A stretch of 64,000 nt of DNA from Bordetella genomosp. 11 (GCF_002261215.1 NZ_NEVS01000004.1:310001-374000); one strand, 5' to 3'; numbered from the stretch's first letter, positions 46,591 through 56,945 are shown. A program made the numbers and translations. The notes: generated from the letters alone by a model not told the origin.

Positions 46591-47690
46591 TGAGGCGCAC
46601 GGCAGCCGGGTGGGTGGCCGCGGTCGTGCTGTCGGCCTATGCGCTGGCGGCCGGGGCCCAGGTACCAGCGCAGAAAGAGGGCGCCCAGCCTTCGCGCTCG
46701 ACGATTTCCGGGCCGTTTTCGGCGGGGGCGCCGTCGGATGCGCCGACGCCGTCCACGTCCGGGGCTGGCACTCCTGCCGCCGGTACCCCGGGGGCCGATA
46801 CGGCCAAGGCCAACACGTCAGGCTCCAATGCGCCCGCTCCCACGCCGGGTGGGGCCGGCCCCACCGCGCCCGATGCGCGGGCGCCCGCGCCTGGCGCGGC
46901 CGGCCCCACCGCGCCCGGTGCGCGGGCGCCCGCGCCTGGCGCGGCCGGCGATGCGGCGTCCGATTCCGCCACGGCGGGTGCCCCCACGCCGGCCCTGGTG
47001 GGCCGTGTCGTCGATGACGCCGGTTTGCTCGACCCGGCCAGCAGCTCGCGGTTGGCCGAGATGCTGGCCGCGCACGAGAAGGCCACGGGCCAGCAAGTGG
47101 TGGTGGTCACCGTGCCCAGCTTGCGCGGCGTACCGATCGAGGATTTCGGCTACCAGCTGGGGCGCCGTTGGGGCATCGGCCAGAAAGGCAAGGACAACGG
47201 CGCGCTGCTGATCGTCGCGCGCGACGATCGGAAGGTGCGCATCGAGGTCGGCTATGGCCTGGAAGGGACGCTGACGGATGCGATCTCGTCGTCCATCATC
47301 AACCAGGTCATCATTCCCGCCTTCCGGCAGGGCGACTTCAACAAGGGCATCGTCGACGGCACCACGACCATGCTGAAGGTGTTGAGCGGCGATCCGGACG
47401 CGGTTCCGCAACGCCAGGTGGCGGCCGAACGGGACGGGCCCACATCCATTCCTGTCTTCATCATCCTGCTGTTCATCGTCATTGTCGTGATTTCGCGCAT
47501 GCGTGGCGGTGGCACAGGTGGCCGCAGGGGCGGCGTGCTGCCTGGCGCCATACTCGGTGGCATCGCCGGCAGCCGAGGCCGGTACGGGTCGTCCGGCGGA
47601 TTTGGCGGCGGTGGCGGGTTCGGCGGTGGCGGCGGGTTTACGGGCGGCGGCGGCAGTTTCGGTGGCGGCGGTGCCTCCGGCAATTGGTAG
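46590..47690 (+). CDS. TPM-domain protein (YgcG-like) with Ala/Pro repeats
   Basis: 366-residue exported protein. A signal peptide (residues 1-24) is followed by an Ala/Pro/Thr-rich low-complexity region (about 25-130) containing a duplicated 15-residue unit. The TPM domain (about 135-275) contains VVVVTVPSLRGVPIEDFGY and the GYGLEGTLTDA motif. A transmembrane helix (PVFIILLFIVIVVIS) precedes a Gly-rich tail ending in GGGGASGNW, typical of the YgcG family. Linked to lemA upstream and a second TPM gene downstream. Confidence 0.9.
   Translation: MRRTAAGWVAAVVLSAYALAAGAQVPAQKEGAQPSRSTISGPFSAGAPSDAPTPSTSGAGTPAAGTPGADTAKANTSGSNAPAPTPGGAGPTAPDARAPAPGAAGPTAPGARAPAPGAAGDAASDSATAGAPTPALVGRVVDDAGLLDPASSSRLAEMLAAHEKATGQQVVVVTVPSLRGVPIEDFGYQLGRRWGIGQKGKDNGALLIVARDDRKVRIEVGYGLEGTLTDAISSSIINQVIIPAFRQGDFNKGIVDGTTTMLKVLSGDPDAVPQRQVAAERDGPTSIPVFIILLFIVIVVISRMRGGGTGGRRGGVLPGAILGGIAGSRGRYGSSGGFGGGGGFGGGGGFTGGGGSFGGGGASGNW
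46857..46946 (+). repeat. Two 45-bp tandem repeats inside the TPM gene
   Basis: Two adjacent 45-bp units (46857-46901 and 46902-46946) differ at one base, changing Asp to Gly in GPTAPDARAPAPGAA. The in-frame repeat lies in the periplasmic linker. Near identity suggests a recent duplication. Confidence 0.93.
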
Positions 47691-47783
47691 CGGTACGCGC
47701 CGGCATCCAGGACAGCGATGCCGGGCGCAAGGCGATGGGCGAAACCTGGCCGGATAACGGCCGGCCAGCAATGACGGGACGAT

Positions 47784-48401
47784 ATGACACTGCTGAATGA
47801 AACCGAACTGCGGCAGGTGGCGCAAACCATCGCCCGGATCGAGCGCGATACCGACGCGGAGATCGTCACCGTACTGGCCGCGCGGGCCGACGACTATGCC
47901 TATATCCCGCTGCTGTGGGCCAGTGTGATCGCGCTGGTGGTGCCGGGCCTGCTGAACTACGGCGTCGTCGTATTAGGCCCCCACGAGCTGCTGATGACGC
48001 AATGGGCGGTTTTTATCGTGCTGGCTTTGCTGTTCCGGATTCCATCGATTACGACGCGCCTGATCCCTCGGCATGTGCGCCGCTGGCGCGCGGCCAATCT
48101 GGCGCGCCGGCAGTTCCTGGAGCAGAACCTGCACCATACCCAAGGCGAAACCGGGATGCTGATTTTCGTGTCGGAAGCCGAACGCTACGTCGAGATCCTG
48201 GTGGATCGCGGTATCAGCGCCCGGCTGCCGGATGCGACGTGGGAGCCCATCATCGCCACATTCACCGAACAGGTGCGCAAGGGCGAAACCTTGCAGGGCT
48301 TCGTAGGCTGCATCGAACGCTGCGGGGCGCTGCTCGCGCAGCATCTTCCCAGCACGTCGCAGCGCGACGAATTGCCGAACCGGCTGATCGTGCTTCCCTA
48401 G
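47784..48401 (+). CDS. Second TPM-domain protein
   Basis: 205-residue protein with a TPM-type domain split by two transmembrane helices (IPLLWASVIALVVPGLL; TQWAVFIVLALLFRI). The conserved core TGMLIFVSEAERYVEILVDR appears after the helices. No signal peptide. Related to the COG3762 group often found beside lemA and YgcG-type genes. Probably cotranscribed with the two preceding genes; the gap is 93 bp. Confidence 0.87.
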   Translation: MTLLNETELRQVAQTIARIERDTDAEIVTVLAARADDYAYIPLLWASVIALVVPGLLNYGVVVLGPHELLMTQWAVFIVLALLFRIPSITTRLIPRHVRRWRAANLARRQFLEQNLHHTQGETGMLIFVSEAERYVEILVDRGISARLPDATWEPIIATFTEQVRKGETLQGFVGCIERCGALLAQHLPSTSQRDELPNRLIVLP

Positions 48402-48638
48402 CGCGTGGCCGCGCGCAGCGTTCGCCGCGCCTAGGGTTTTTCCCAGTCCGGACGGCGGCGGATATCCGGCGCTGCTGCTATTCTTCTTTCTTGTCGGCGA
48501 GGCCCGTTCCGACAGGGCAGCGGGCTCGCCAGGACACCCCATAACGCGCGTGCCGCGCGGGCTTTCGCCGCCCGCACAGGCCGCCGGCCAGGCAGCAAAG
48601 AACAACAGAACCACGCATATCGTCTTCAGGAGACCGCC

Positions 48639-50618
48639 ATGTCCAACGCCATCCAATCCGTGCTGGTCGAAAACCGGGTATTCCCACCGCCCCAGCGCGC
48701 ATCGCAGGGAGCCAGCATTCCCAGCATGGAAGCCTACGAAAAGCTGTATCGGGAGGCCGACCAGGACAGTTCGAATTTCTGGGCCCGCATGGGGCGCGAG
48801 AACCTTGCCTGGACCAAGCCCTTTACCCAGGTCCTGGACGATAGCAATGCGCCGTTCTACCGATGGTTCGCCGATGGCGAGCTGAACGTATCGTTCAACT
48901 GCCTGGACAGGCAGGTCCAGAACGGCAACGCCGGCAAGGTCGCCATCATTTTCGAAAGCGACGACGGCAAGGTGGACAAGGTCACCTATGCCGACCTGCT
49001 GGCGCGGGTCTGCCGTTTCGCCAACGGCCTGAAATCGCTGGGCTACAAGAAGGGCGACCGCGCCATCATCTATATGCCGATGTCCGTGGAGGCCGTGGTG
49101 GCGATGCAGGCCTGCGTGCGGCTGGGCGTCATCCATTCGGTGGTCTTTGGCGGCTTTTCGGCCAAGAGCCTGCAGGAACGCATCGTGGACGTCGGTGCCA
49201 CGCTGGTCATTACGGCCGACGAACAGGTCCGTGGCGGCAAGGTGATCCCGCTCAAGCCCGCCGTCGAGGAAGCCTTCGGCATGGGCGGCTGCGAGGCCGT
49301 GCGCCAGGTCGTCGTATATCGACGCACGGGCGGGCAGGTGGCGTGGAACGCCGGCCGCGACCTGTGGATGCACGAAGTCCAGGCCAACCAGCCGGATACC
49401 TGCGAGCCGGTCCCGGTAGAGGCCGAACACCCCCTCTTCATCCTGTATACGTCCGGTTCGACCGGCAAGCCCAAGGGCGTGCAGCATTCGTCGGCGGGCT
49501 ACCTGCTGTGGGCGCTGCTGACGGTGAAATGGACGTTCGACGCGCGGCCCGACGACGTCTATTGGTGCACCGCCGACGTCGGCTGGATCACCGGCCATTC
49601 CTATATCGCCTATGGACCGCTGGCCGCGGGCCTGACGCAGGTCATGTTCGAAGGCGTGCCGACCTATCCCAACGCCGGGCGTTTCTGGGACATGATTGCC
49701 CGCCACAAGGTCACCACCTTCTATACGGCGCCCACCGCCATCCGGTCGCTGATCAAGGCGGCGGACGCCAATCCCGACACCCATCCCGGCCGCTACGACC
49801 TGGCCAGCCTGCGCATCCTGGGCACGGTGGGCGAGCCCATCAATCCCGAAGCCTGGATGTGGTATCACAAAAATGTCGGCAACGAGCGCTGCCCCATCGT
49901 GGATACCTGGTGGCAGACCGAGACGGGCGGCCATATGATCACGCCCCTGCCGGGCGCCACTCCGACCAAGCCCGGTTCCTGCACGCTGCCCCTGCCGGGT
50001 GTCGCGGCGGCGATCGTCGACGAGACCGGCGCCGATGTCGAATCGGGCAACGGTGGCTTCCTGGTCATCAAGAAGCCCTGGCCGGCGATGATCCGCAATA
50101 TCTGGGGCGACCCGGAACGTTTCAAGAAGAGCTATTTCCCGTCCGAACTGCGCGGGTATTACCTGGCGGGGGACGGCGCGCAGCGCGACGGCGACGGCTA
50201 CTTCTGGATCATGGGGCGCATCGACGACGTGCTCAATGTGTCCGGCCACCGGCTGGGCACCATGGAGGTGGAGTCCGCGCTGGTCGCGCATCCTTTGGTG
50301 GCGGAGGCGGCGGTGGTCGGCCGTCCCGACGAGACCACGGGCGAGGCCGTGGTGGCGTTCGTGGTGCTCAAGCGCGCCCGGCCGGAAGGCGCCGAGGCCA
50401 CGGAGATCGCGCGGCAGCTGCGCGACTGGGTCGCCAAGGAAATCGGCCCCATCGCCAAGCCCAAGGACATCCGATTCGGCGACAACCTGCCCAAGACGCG
50501 TTCCGGCAAGATCATGCGCCGCCTGTTGCGCGTGGTAGCCAAGGGCGAAGAGATCACGCAGGACGTATCCACGCTGGAAAACCCGCAGATCCTGGAGCAA
50601 CTGGCCAAGTCGCTGTAG
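48639..50618 (+). CDS. acs: Acetyl-CoA synthetase
   Basis: AMP-forming acetate activation. The ATP-binding [20 protein letters not shown], the [10 protein letters not shown] motif and the acetylatable Lys in [13 protein letters not shown] are all present. 659 residues, typical of Acs. Its Shine-Dalgarno context CAGGAGACCGCC is identical to that of prpE at 41035-41046. The 237-bp upstream region has no gene and no clear promoter by eye. Confidence 0.96.
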   Translation: MSNAIQSVLVENRVFPPPQRASQGASIPSMEAYEKLYREADQDSSNFWARMGRENLAWTKPFTQVLDDSNAPFYRWFADGELNVSFNCLDRQVQNGNAGKVAIIFESDDGKVDKVTYADLLARVCRFANGLKSLGYKKGDRAIIYMPMSVEAVVAMQACVRLGVIHSVVFGGFSAKSLQERIVDVGATLVITADEQVRGGKVIPLKPAVEEAFGMGGCEAVRQVVVYRRTGGQVAWNAGRDLWMHEVQANQPDTCEPVPVEAEHPLFILYTSGSTGKPKGVQHSSAGYLLWALLTVKWTFDARPDDVYWCTADVGWITGHSYIAYGPLAAGLTQVMFEGVPTYPNAGRFWDMIARHKVTTFYTAPTAIRSLIKAADANPDTHPGRYDLASLRILGTVGEPINPEAWMWYHKNVGNERCPIVDTWWQTETGGHMITPLPGATPTKPGSCTLPLPGVAAAIVDETGADVESGNGGFLVIKKPWPAMIRNIWGDPERFKKSYFPSELRGYYLAGDGAQRDGDGYFWIMGRIDDVLNVSGHRLGTMEVESALVAHPLVAEAAVVGRPDETTGEAVVAFVVLKRARPEGAEATEIARQLRDWVAKEIGPIAKPKDIRFGDNLPKTRSGKIMRRLLRVVAKGEEITQDVSTLENPQILEQLAKSL

Positions 50619-50724
50619 CGATCCGCCAGGGCAACGGGCGCTGTCCCGCCGCCACGACGCCGCCGTGAGCGCGCAGTAGAATGCCCGCTTTCGCCGGTCC
50701 GCAGGCCGGCGCAAGCGAGGAAAA

Positions 50725-51630
50725 ATGCAAGCGCGACAGGGCGCCGTCGATGGCGTCGCATGGGTGCTGATGGTGGTGACCGTCCTGGCCTGGGCGGGCA
50801 GCTGGATCGCCATGAAAATGGTGGTCCCGTACATCGGCCCCTTCGATTTCGTGGTGATCCGCTACGTGTGCGGCGGCGCCGTCCTGCTGGCGGTCGCGCT
50901 GGCGATGCGGCGTTCGCTGTCCATGCCGTCGTGGCGGCTGACCATCGCGGTCGGGCTGACACAGACGGCGGCATTCCAGGGCATGGTGCAAATGGCCCTG
51001 GTGCACGGCGGTGTCGCCAAGGTCTCGCTGATGGCCTACACCATGCCTTTCTGGGTAGTGCTGTTCGGCTGGATCCTGCTGGGCGAACGGCCCACGCGCC
51101 GCCATTGGCTGGGCATCGGCCTGGCGGCGGTCGGCCTGGTCTGCGTCATCGCCCCCTGGAACCGCATCGGCGACAACGCCAGCGTGCTGATGGGCGTGGC
51201 CGGCGGCATGTTCTGGGGCCTGGGGACCGTGCTGGCCAAGCGCGGCTTCAACCGCCTCGAGCCGGATATCGTCGTGTTCACGGGATGGCAGATGTTTTTC
51301 GGCGGTATCGCCATGGTGCCCGTGGCGCTGGCCGTGCCGCAGATCGACGCGGTGTGGAACCGGCAGCTCGTGCTGGGCATGGCGTACATCATTCTTATCG
51401 CGTCGGCGGCCGGATGGCTGTTGTGGCTGATCGTCGTGCGGCGCGTGCCGGCCTCCGTGGCCGGCATGTCCAGCCTGGGCACGCCCGTCATCGCGGCGCT
51501 GCTGGCCTGGCCGATTTTCGGCGAACGCCCGCCGCCTGTCGAAGGCCTGGGCATGGTCCTGATCCTGTGCGGCCTGGTGGTGGTCGCGCGCGCGGCGGGC
51601 CGTTCCCCGCCGCGTCCCTTACCGGTATGA
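50725..51630 (+). CDS. EamA family permease
   Basis: 301-residue drug/metabolite transporter superfamily protein with ten predicted helices in two EamA repeats (starting [20 protein letters not shown], and again at [19 protein letters not shown]). Exports amino acids or other metabolites in characterised relatives; substrate here unknown. It precedes threonine aldolase by 13 bp in the same direction, so an amino-acid-related substrate is possible. Confidence 0.87.
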   Translation: MQARQGAVDGVAWVLMVVTVLAWAGSWIAMKMVVPYIGPFDFVVIRYVCGGAVLLAVALAMRRSLSMPSWRLTIAVGLTQTAAFQGMVQMALVHGGVAKVSLMAYTMPFWVVLFGWILLGERPTRRHWLGIGLAAVGLVCVIAPWNRIGDNASVLMGVAGGMFWGLGTVLAKRGFNRLEPDIVVFTGWQMFFGGIAMVPVALAVPQIDAVWNRQLVLGMAYIILIASAAGWLLWLIVVRRVPASVAGMSSLGTPVIAALLAWPIFGERPPPVEGLGMVLILCGLVVVARAAGRSPPRPLPV

Positions 51631-51643
51631 AAGGAAAGACAAG

Positions 51644-52660
51644 ATGATCGATTTGCGCAGCGATACCGTGACGCGTCCCACGCCAGCCATGCGCGGCGTA
51701 ATGGCCGACGCGCCGGTCGGCGACGATGTCATGGGCGACGATCCCACCGTGCTGCGCCTGCAGTCCGATGTGGCGGCGCGGGCTGGCAAGGAAGCCGCCC
51801 TGTTTTTTCCCTCTGGCACGCAGAGCAATTTGGCCGCGCTTATGGCGCATTGCGGCCGAGGCGACGAATACCTGGTCGGCCAGTTGGCCCATACCTACAA
51901 GTACGAGGGCGGCGGCGCCGCCGTCCTGGGCAGCGTGCAGCCACAGCCCATCGAGCATGCCGCCGACGGCAGCCTGCCGCTGGACAAGCTGCGCGCGGCG
52001 ATCAAGCCCAAGGGGGATCCCCATTTCGCGCGTACCCGGTTGCTGGCGCTGGAAAATACCTTCCATGGGCAGGTGATTCCGCAGTCCTACATCGAGGAGG
52101 CGGCTGCCTTGGCCCGCCAGCATGAGCTGGCCCTGCACCTGGACGGCGCGCGTGTCTTCAACGCGGCCGTCGCGTCCGGCCGCGACCTGGCCGATATTTG
52201 CCGGCCCTTCGATTCCGTATCGATCTGCTTTTCCAAGGGATTGGGCGCGCCCGTCGGCTCGGTGCTGGTCGGCAGCCGCGACCTGATCGCCACCGCGACG
52301 CGCTGGCGCAAGGTGCTGGGCGGAGGCATGCGGCAGTCCGGCATCCTGGCGGCCGCCTGCCAATACGCAATGGCGCATCACGTCGATCGCCTGGCAGAGG
52401 ATCATGCCAACGCCGAACGACTCGCAAACGGGCTGCGCCAGGTGGCCGGGATCAGCGTGGTGCGGCAGTCCACGAATATGGTGTTCGTGGATGTCCCCGC
52501 AAGCCATTGCCGGGCCTTGACCGATTATGCCGGGACGCGCGGGGTGCTGATGAACGCCGTTTATGGCGGTACGACGCGGCTGGTGACGCACCTGGACGTG
52601 TCCAGGGCCGACATCGATACCGCTGTCGCCACCGTAAAGGACTATTTCGCGCGCGCCTAG
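51644..52660 (+). CDS. ltaE: Low-specificity L-threonine aldolase
   Basis: PLP enzyme cleaving threonine and allo-threonine to glycine and acetaldehyde. It starts [20 protein letters not shown]. The PLP Lys is in [12 protein letters not shown] (about residue 200), with the cofactor-contacting [10 protein letters not shown] upstream. 338 residues. AAGGAAA lies before the ATG. Convergent with the GntR gene; the stops are 27 bp apart. Confidence 0.94.
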   Translation: MIDLRSDTVTRPTPAMRGVMADAPVGDDVMGDDPTVLRLQSDVAARAGKEAALFFPSGTQSNLAALMAHCGRGDEYLVGQLAHTYKYEGGGAAVLGSVQPQPIEHAADGSLPLDKLRAAIKPKGDPHFARTRLLALENTFHGQVIPQSYIEEAAALARQHELALHLDGARVFNAAVASGRDLADICRPFDSVSICFSKGLGAPVGSVLVGSRDLIATATRWRKVLGGGMRQSGILAAACQYAMAHHVDRLAEDHANAERLANGLRQVAGISVVRQSTNMVFVDVPASHCRALTDYAGTRGVLMNAVYGGTTRLVTHLDVSRADIDTAVATVKDYFARA

Positions 52661-52687
52661 CGAGCCGGCATCGCCGCCGCGTCCGGA

Positions 52688-53581
52688 TCAGGTGTGGAGC
52701 ATGACCTGCATCAGGTGGCGGCGCATGATGGCCGCCGCCCATTCCTGGTCCCCTTCCTCCAGCGCCTGAATGATGGCCAGGTGTTCCTCCAGAGACACCC
52801 GGAAGCGGGGTGCCTTGCTGAGGAACGAGCTGTGGTTTTCCAGCCGCCGCAACTGGTTCTGCTGCTGGATGGTTTGCAGGAAGAAGCGATTGCCGCAGAA
52901 GCGGCCCAGGGTTTCGTGAAAATCGGAATTCAGGGCAAAAAAGGTATCCACGGATATCTTTCCGTCCGCGCTGTCGCGCAGCAACGCCTCGTGGGCCGCG
53001 CGCAGCCGCCGCAAGGCCGACTGGTCGGCCTTGAATGTCGGCTCCAGCAGGGCGCTGCATTCCACGGCGGCGCGGAAGCGGTAGCTTTCCTGGCGGGCGT
53101 CGGATTCCAGTAGCGAATGCGTAAAACGCCAGCCATGGCCCTGGCGTTTTTCTATCAGCGCCTCGGCGCTCAGGCGCACCAGTGTCTTGGCAAGCACGCT
53201 GCGGGTGACCCCGTAGCGCTGCTGCAGGTCGCGATCGGTGAAGCTGTCCGGTATCAGCCGCGCGGCGCGGTCTTCGATCAACCTGGCGTACAGGTCGTTG
53301 GCCGTCATGCCGGGTGCCCGCAGCAGCGGCGGGCTGACGCCGTCTTCCATTTCCCTGACGTAGAAACCGCTGTGCGGGCGCGATTCGATGAAATGCTCGG
53401 CGGCCAGCAGCTTCAGGGCCGCCCGGACGGGCGTGCGGGAGACCTGGTAGCGCTTGGCCAGCGATTCTTCCGACAGGTGCGTGCCCGTCTCGTGTATGCG
53501 AGAAATGATGTCGCCGGCAATGCGTCTCGCCAGGTCGACCTGCAGCCCGGTGGGCTGCGAAGCGTCTTTCCGGACCTGCAT
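52688..53581 (-). CDS. GntR regulator with two winged-helix domains and FCD domain
   Basis: 297-residue regulator. The first GntR winged helix is at about residues 15-77 (ESLAKRYQVSRTPVRAALKL; SGFYVRE). A second GntR-like winged helix follows at about 95-160 (DLQQRYGVTRSVLAKTLVRL; GHGWRF). The C-terminal FCD ligand domain spans about 165-290 and has likely metal ligands in NSDFHETLGR and EEHLAIIQAL. Ordinary FadR/FCD regulators have one winged helix, so the tandem is unusual. The palindrome TGATCGATCA overlaps its ribosome-binding region. Confidence 0.88.
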   Translation of the reverse strand: MQVRKDASQPTGLQVDLARRIAGDIISRIHETGTHLSEESLAKRYQVSRTPVRAALKLLAAEHFIESRPHSGFYVREMEDGVSPPLLRAPGMTANDLYARLIEDRAARLIPDSFTDRDLQQRYGVTRSVLAKTLVRLSAEALIEKRQGHGWRFTHSLLESDARQESYRFRAAVECSALLEPTFKADQSALRRLRAAHEALLRDSADGKISVDTFFALNSDFHETLGRFCGNRFFLQTIQQQNQLRRLENHSSFLSKAPRFRVSLEEHLAIIQALEEGDQEWAAAIMRRHLMQVMLHT

Positions 53582-53590
53582 AATGCTCCC

Positions 53591-53600
53591 TGATCGATCA
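53591..53600. promoter_or_regulatory. Short palindrome in the GntR leader
   Basis: TGATCGATCA, 10 bp before the GntR ATG and abutting the GGGAG ribosome site on the minus strand. Possible autoregulatory site; the length is small enough to be chance. The rest of 53601-53767 shows no gene. Confidence 0.3.
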
Positions 53601-53767
53601 CAACAGCGTGCGAACGGCCTACCGCGGTATTTTTCTTATGGGATCGCGGCGTGGCGCGACGCGATCGCGGAAACGAGAAAACGATTGCAGAAGCAGGAGT
53701 CTGGGCACAAGCCTTATGTCCAGGCAGGATACGCGCAATAGCGCTTATTGGCGACTTCGGCGCGCGC

Positions 53768-54658
53768 TTATTGGGATTCTCGCAACATCATGAGGGCCGC
53801 GTAGCCCGCGCGGGAATCGGGCCACGCCAATGCGTAGCCGTCGGCGCGCAGCCGGTCGTTGCGCAGCTTTTTGCTGCCTATCCCGGCAGGCGCAGGTCCG
53901 GCCGCGGGCCGCGCGCAGCCCAGGCGGTCGGCGAGGAAGTCGTACAGGACGTCGATGGGCAGCGGCGTATCGTCGCTGCCGATGTAGAGCGGCTGGGCCG
54001 CCGGCAGCATCAGCAGGTGCGCGATGGCGCCCGCGGCGTCGTCGGCGTGCATGCGGTTGGCCCAATGCGGGATATCCCGGGGGACCACCGCCGTGCCGGC
54101 GCGCAGGCGATCGAGCAACTGCAGGCGGCCGGGACCGTACAGCCCCGATAGCCGCAGGATGGTCGACGGTAGGTCCTGCGCGGCCAGCCATTGTTCCGCC
54201 TGCAGCAGCACGGCGCCGTTCATGCCGGGCGGCGAGGGCGGCGTGGCTTCGTCGATCCAGGCACCGCCATGGTCGCCGTAGACGGCCGTCGACGACACGA
54301 ACACCAGCCGGCGCAGGGTGCGCCGGTCCAGCTGGCCGATCACATGGCGCAGGCCGTCGATGAAGACGGCCCGGTAGGCGGATTCCTCCCGCCGGCCCGG
54401 GCTTAGCGCGACCACGACGCGGGTCAGATCGGGCGGCAATTGGCGCAGCGTGTCCGGTCGCGTGACGTCGGCGGCCAGCCAGCGGATGTTGGCCGCCTGG
54501 ATGTTGGTCGCCTCCCGCGCCGGCGGTGTGCGCCGCAGGGCCCAGATGCGCGGCGGGCGGGCTGCGCGGGACAGCCGGTCCGCCACGCGCCGCCCGAGAT
54601 CGCCGCCGCCCACCAGCAGGATGCGTTCGTCGCTATCCGCGGCCGCGCCGGTATCCAT
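53768..54658 (-). CDS. NAD(P)-dependent epimerase/SDR (YeeZ-like)
   Basis: 296-residue extended short-chain dehydrogenase-like protein. The nucleotide loop ILLVGGGDLGRRVADRL is at residues 13-29. LRRLVFVSSTAVYGDHGG carries Ser and Tyr, but the expected YxxxK Lys is not seen, so catalysis is uncertain. ILRLSGLYGPGR is conserved. The closest pattern is YeeZ-type proteins of unknown function. It begins one base after the ETF-QO stop, so it is probably translated with it. Confidence 0.82.
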   Translation of the reverse strand: MDTGAAADSDERILLVGGGDLGRRVADRLSRAARPPRIWALRRTPPAREATNIQAANIRWLAADVTRPDTLRQLPPDLTRVVVALSPGRREESAYRAVFIDGLRHVIGQLDRRTLRRLVFVSSTAVYGDHGGAWIDEATPPSPPGMNGAVLLQAEQWLAAQDLPSTILRLSGLYGPGRLQLLDRLRAGTAVVPRDIPHWANRMHADDAAGAIAHLLMLPAAQPLYIGSDDTPLPIDVLYDFLADRLGCARPAAGPAPAGIGSKKLRNDRLRADGYALAWPDSRAGYAALMMLRESQ

Positions 54659-54659
54659 G

Positions 54660-56306
54660 CTACATGCCGGTGTATACAGGACCTTCGCCGCCCTGCGGCG
54701 CCACCCAGACGATGTTCTGCGTGGGGTCCTTGATGTCGCAGGTCTTGCAGTGCACGCAGTTCTGCGCGTTGATCTGCAGGCGGTCCGCCCCGTGATCGTC
54801 CTTGACGAACTCGTAGACCGCCGCCGGGCAGTAGCGCGCCTCCGGGCCGCCGTAGCGGGCGAGGTTCACGGCGACCGGCACGCTGGGGTCCTTCAGCGTC
54901 AGGTGGACGGGTTCGTTCTCGTCGTGGTTGGTGTTGGAGATGAAGACCGAACTGAGCCTGTCGAAGGTGAGCTTGCCATCGGGCTTGGGATAGTCGATCC
55001 GCGCGCACTGCGATGCAGGCTGCAGACAGGCGTGATCCGGCTTGGTGCGATGGATGGTCCACGGGAACTTGCCCTTGAGCAGCCATTGCTCGATCCCGGT
55101 CATCAGGGTCGCCATGGTGCGGCCCTTCTTGAACCATTGCTTGAAATTGCGCGCCTTGTACAGCTCTTCCCGCAGCCAGGACGACTCGAACGCGGCCGGG
55201 TAGGCGGCCAGGACGTCCTGCCGGCGGTCGGCCGTCACGGCCTGGAACGCGGCTTCGGCCGCCATGGCGCCGGACTTGATGGCCCCGTGGCTGCCCTTGA
55301 TGCGGGGCGCGTTCAAGAAGCCGGCTTCGCAGCCGATCAGCGCGCCGCCGGGAAAAGCCAGCTTGGGCAGGGACAGCAGGCCGCCGGCCGTGAGCGCGCG
55401 CGCACCGTAGGCGATACGCTTGCCGCCTTCGAAGGTGCCGCGGATGGCCGGATGCGTCTTGTAGCGCTGGAATTCCTCGAATGGCGAAAGCCAGGGGTTG
55501 GCGTAATCCAGGCCGACCACCATGCCGACGGCGACCATGTTGTTGTTCAGGTGATAAAGAAAGGAGCCGCCGTAGGTGTCGGAATCCAGCGGCCAGCCGG
55601 CCGTGTGGACCACCAGCCCGGGGTGCGACTGCGCGGGATCGACTTCCCACAATTCCTTGATGCCGATGCCGTAGCTTTGCGGGTCGCGCCCTTCGTCCAG
55701 GCGGAAGCGTTCGATCAACTGGCGTCCCAACTGGCCGCGCGAGCCTTCCGCGAACAGGGTGTAGCGCGCCAGCAGCTCCATGCCGGGCTGATAATTGGCG
55801 GTATGGCTGCCGTCGCGGGCCACGCCCATATCGCCCGTCACCACCCCGCGCACCGCGCCCTGCTCGTCGTACAGCACGCCCGCGGCGGCGAAGCCCGGGA
55901 AGATGTCCACGCCCAGCGCTTCGGCCTGTTCGCCCAGCCAGCGCACGACCTCGCCCAGGCGGACGATGTAGTTGCCTTCGTTGCGGAAGCAGTCCGGCAG
56001 GAGGAAGTGCGGCGTGGCGCGGGCGCCGGTGCGGCTCAGGAAGAGGAATTTGTCCCGCGTGACCGGTACGTTCAGCGGAGCGCCTTTTTCTTTCCAGTCC
56101 GGAATCAGTTCGGTCAGGGCACGCGGGTCCATGACGGCCCCGGACAGGATGTGGGCGCCTAGCTCGGCGCCTTTCTCCAGCACGCAGACGCTGACGTCGT
56201 GATTTTTCTCGGCGGCCAACTGCTTTAGCCGGATGGCGGCAGCCAGGCCGGCGGGCCCGCCGCCGACCACCACCACGTCGTATTCCATCGATTCCCGTTC
56301 TGACAT
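54660..56306 (-). CDS. Electron-transfer flavoprotein-ubiquinone oxidoreductase
   Basis: Inner-membrane iron-sulfur flavoprotein that passes electrons from ETF to ubiquinone in fatty- and amino-acid oxidation. The FAD-binding DVVVVGGGPAGLAAAIRL is at residues 10-27. The 4Fe-4S cluster Cys lie in RYCPAAVYEF and CVHCKTCDIKDP. 548 residues, full length. The start at 56306 (AAGG upstream) or 56288 are both possible. No etfAB is adjacent. Confidence 0.94.
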   Translation of the reverse strand: MSERESMEYDVVVVGGGPAGLAAAIRLKQLAAEKNHDVSVCVLEKGAELGAHILSGAVMDPRALTELIPDWKEKGAPLNVPVTRDKFLFLSRTGARATPHFLLPDCFRNEGNYIVRLGEVVRWLGEQAEALGVDIFPGFAAAGVLYDEQGAVRGVVTGDMGVARDGSHTANYQPGMELLARYTLFAEGSRGQLGRQLIERFRLDEGRDPQSYGIGIKELWEVDPAQSHPGLVVHTAGWPLDSDTYGGSFLYHLNNNMVAVGMVVGLDYANPWLSPFEEFQRYKTHPAIRGTFEGGKRIAYGARALTAGGLLSLPKLAFPGGALIGCEAGFLNAPRIKGSHGAIKSGAMAAEAAFQAVTADRRQDVLAAYPAAFESSWLREELYKARNFKQWFKKGRTMATLMTGIEQWLLKGKFPWTIHRTKPDHACLQPASQCARIDYPKPDGKLTFDRLSSVFISNTNHDENEPVHLTLKDPSVPVAVNLARYGGPEARYCPAAVYEFVKDDHGADRLQINAQNCVHCKTCDIKDPTQNIVWVAPQGGEGPVYTGM

Positions 56307-56379
56307 GCGCCTTGTCCCCTGATGCGATGTGGGCTGGAAGTATGATTCGGATCAACCCTGGATTGTATTGCAGCTCTCC

Positions 56380-56838
56380 ATGACCCTTCCCGACACCCCC
56401 GCGCCCGCGCCCGGCAGCACCCATATCGTCGAAATGCCCCTGCGCTGGGGCGATTCCGACGCGCTCAACCACCTGAACAACACGCTGTATTTCCGCCTGA
56501 TGGAAGAGGCGCGCATGCAGTTGCTGTACGCCGCGGGCATCAGGCTGCCGGCCGATGTGGGACCCATACTGGCCCATGCCTCCTGCGACTTCCTGCGCCC
56601 CCTAACGTATCCCGCGTCGGTGCAAGTGACCCATACGCTGACGCGTATCGGAAAATCCAGCATGGAGTTCGACCTGGTCATCGACAAGGTCGGCGATCCG
56701 CGCGGACCCTACGCCCGCGGGCGCAACGTCCTGGTCTGGATGGACTACATCGGGAACCGCCCCCAGCCCTGGCCTACCCAGGTGCTGGCCGCGCTCGGGG
56801 GCGTGCTGCAATCCGCCCGGCCCGGTTTTTCCCCGTAA
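56380..56838 (+). CDS. Hotdog-fold acyl-CoA thioesterase
   Basis: 152-residue 4HBT-type thioesterase. RWGDSDALNHLNNTLYFRLM contains the Asp active-site motif of the YbgC-like group. Hydrolyses an acyl-CoA; chain length cannot be told. The start at 56380 begins a normal-length protein; an in-frame Met at 56329 would add 17 residues. Divergent from ETF-QO, with starts about 74 bp apart, and followed by scoAB. Confidence 0.87.
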   Translation: MTLPDTPAPAPGSTHIVEMPLRWGDSDALNHLNNTLYFRLMEEARMQLLYAAGIRLPADVGPILAHASCDFLRPLTYPASVQVTHTLTRIGKSSMEFDLVIDKVGDPRGPYARGRNVLVWMDYIGNRPQPWPTQVLAALGGVLQSARPGFSP

Positions 56839-56945
56839 GCCCGTAAAATCGAACGCGTCGACCAGACGCACAACGTTGATTCGACCGCCGCGCCGGCTAC
56901 CGCCGCGCGGACAATAACGCTAATCCCTATTCTGGAGCTGGAGCG

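Noticed and set aside
47973..50834. Minus-strand 953-codon open frame
   Set aside because: Antisense to the second TPM gene and acs, which are clear genes.
54424..56577. Minus-strand 717-codon frame overlapping ETF-QO
   Set aside because: Alternate frame of ETF-QO and the SDR gene; Arg/Gly-rich with no motifs.
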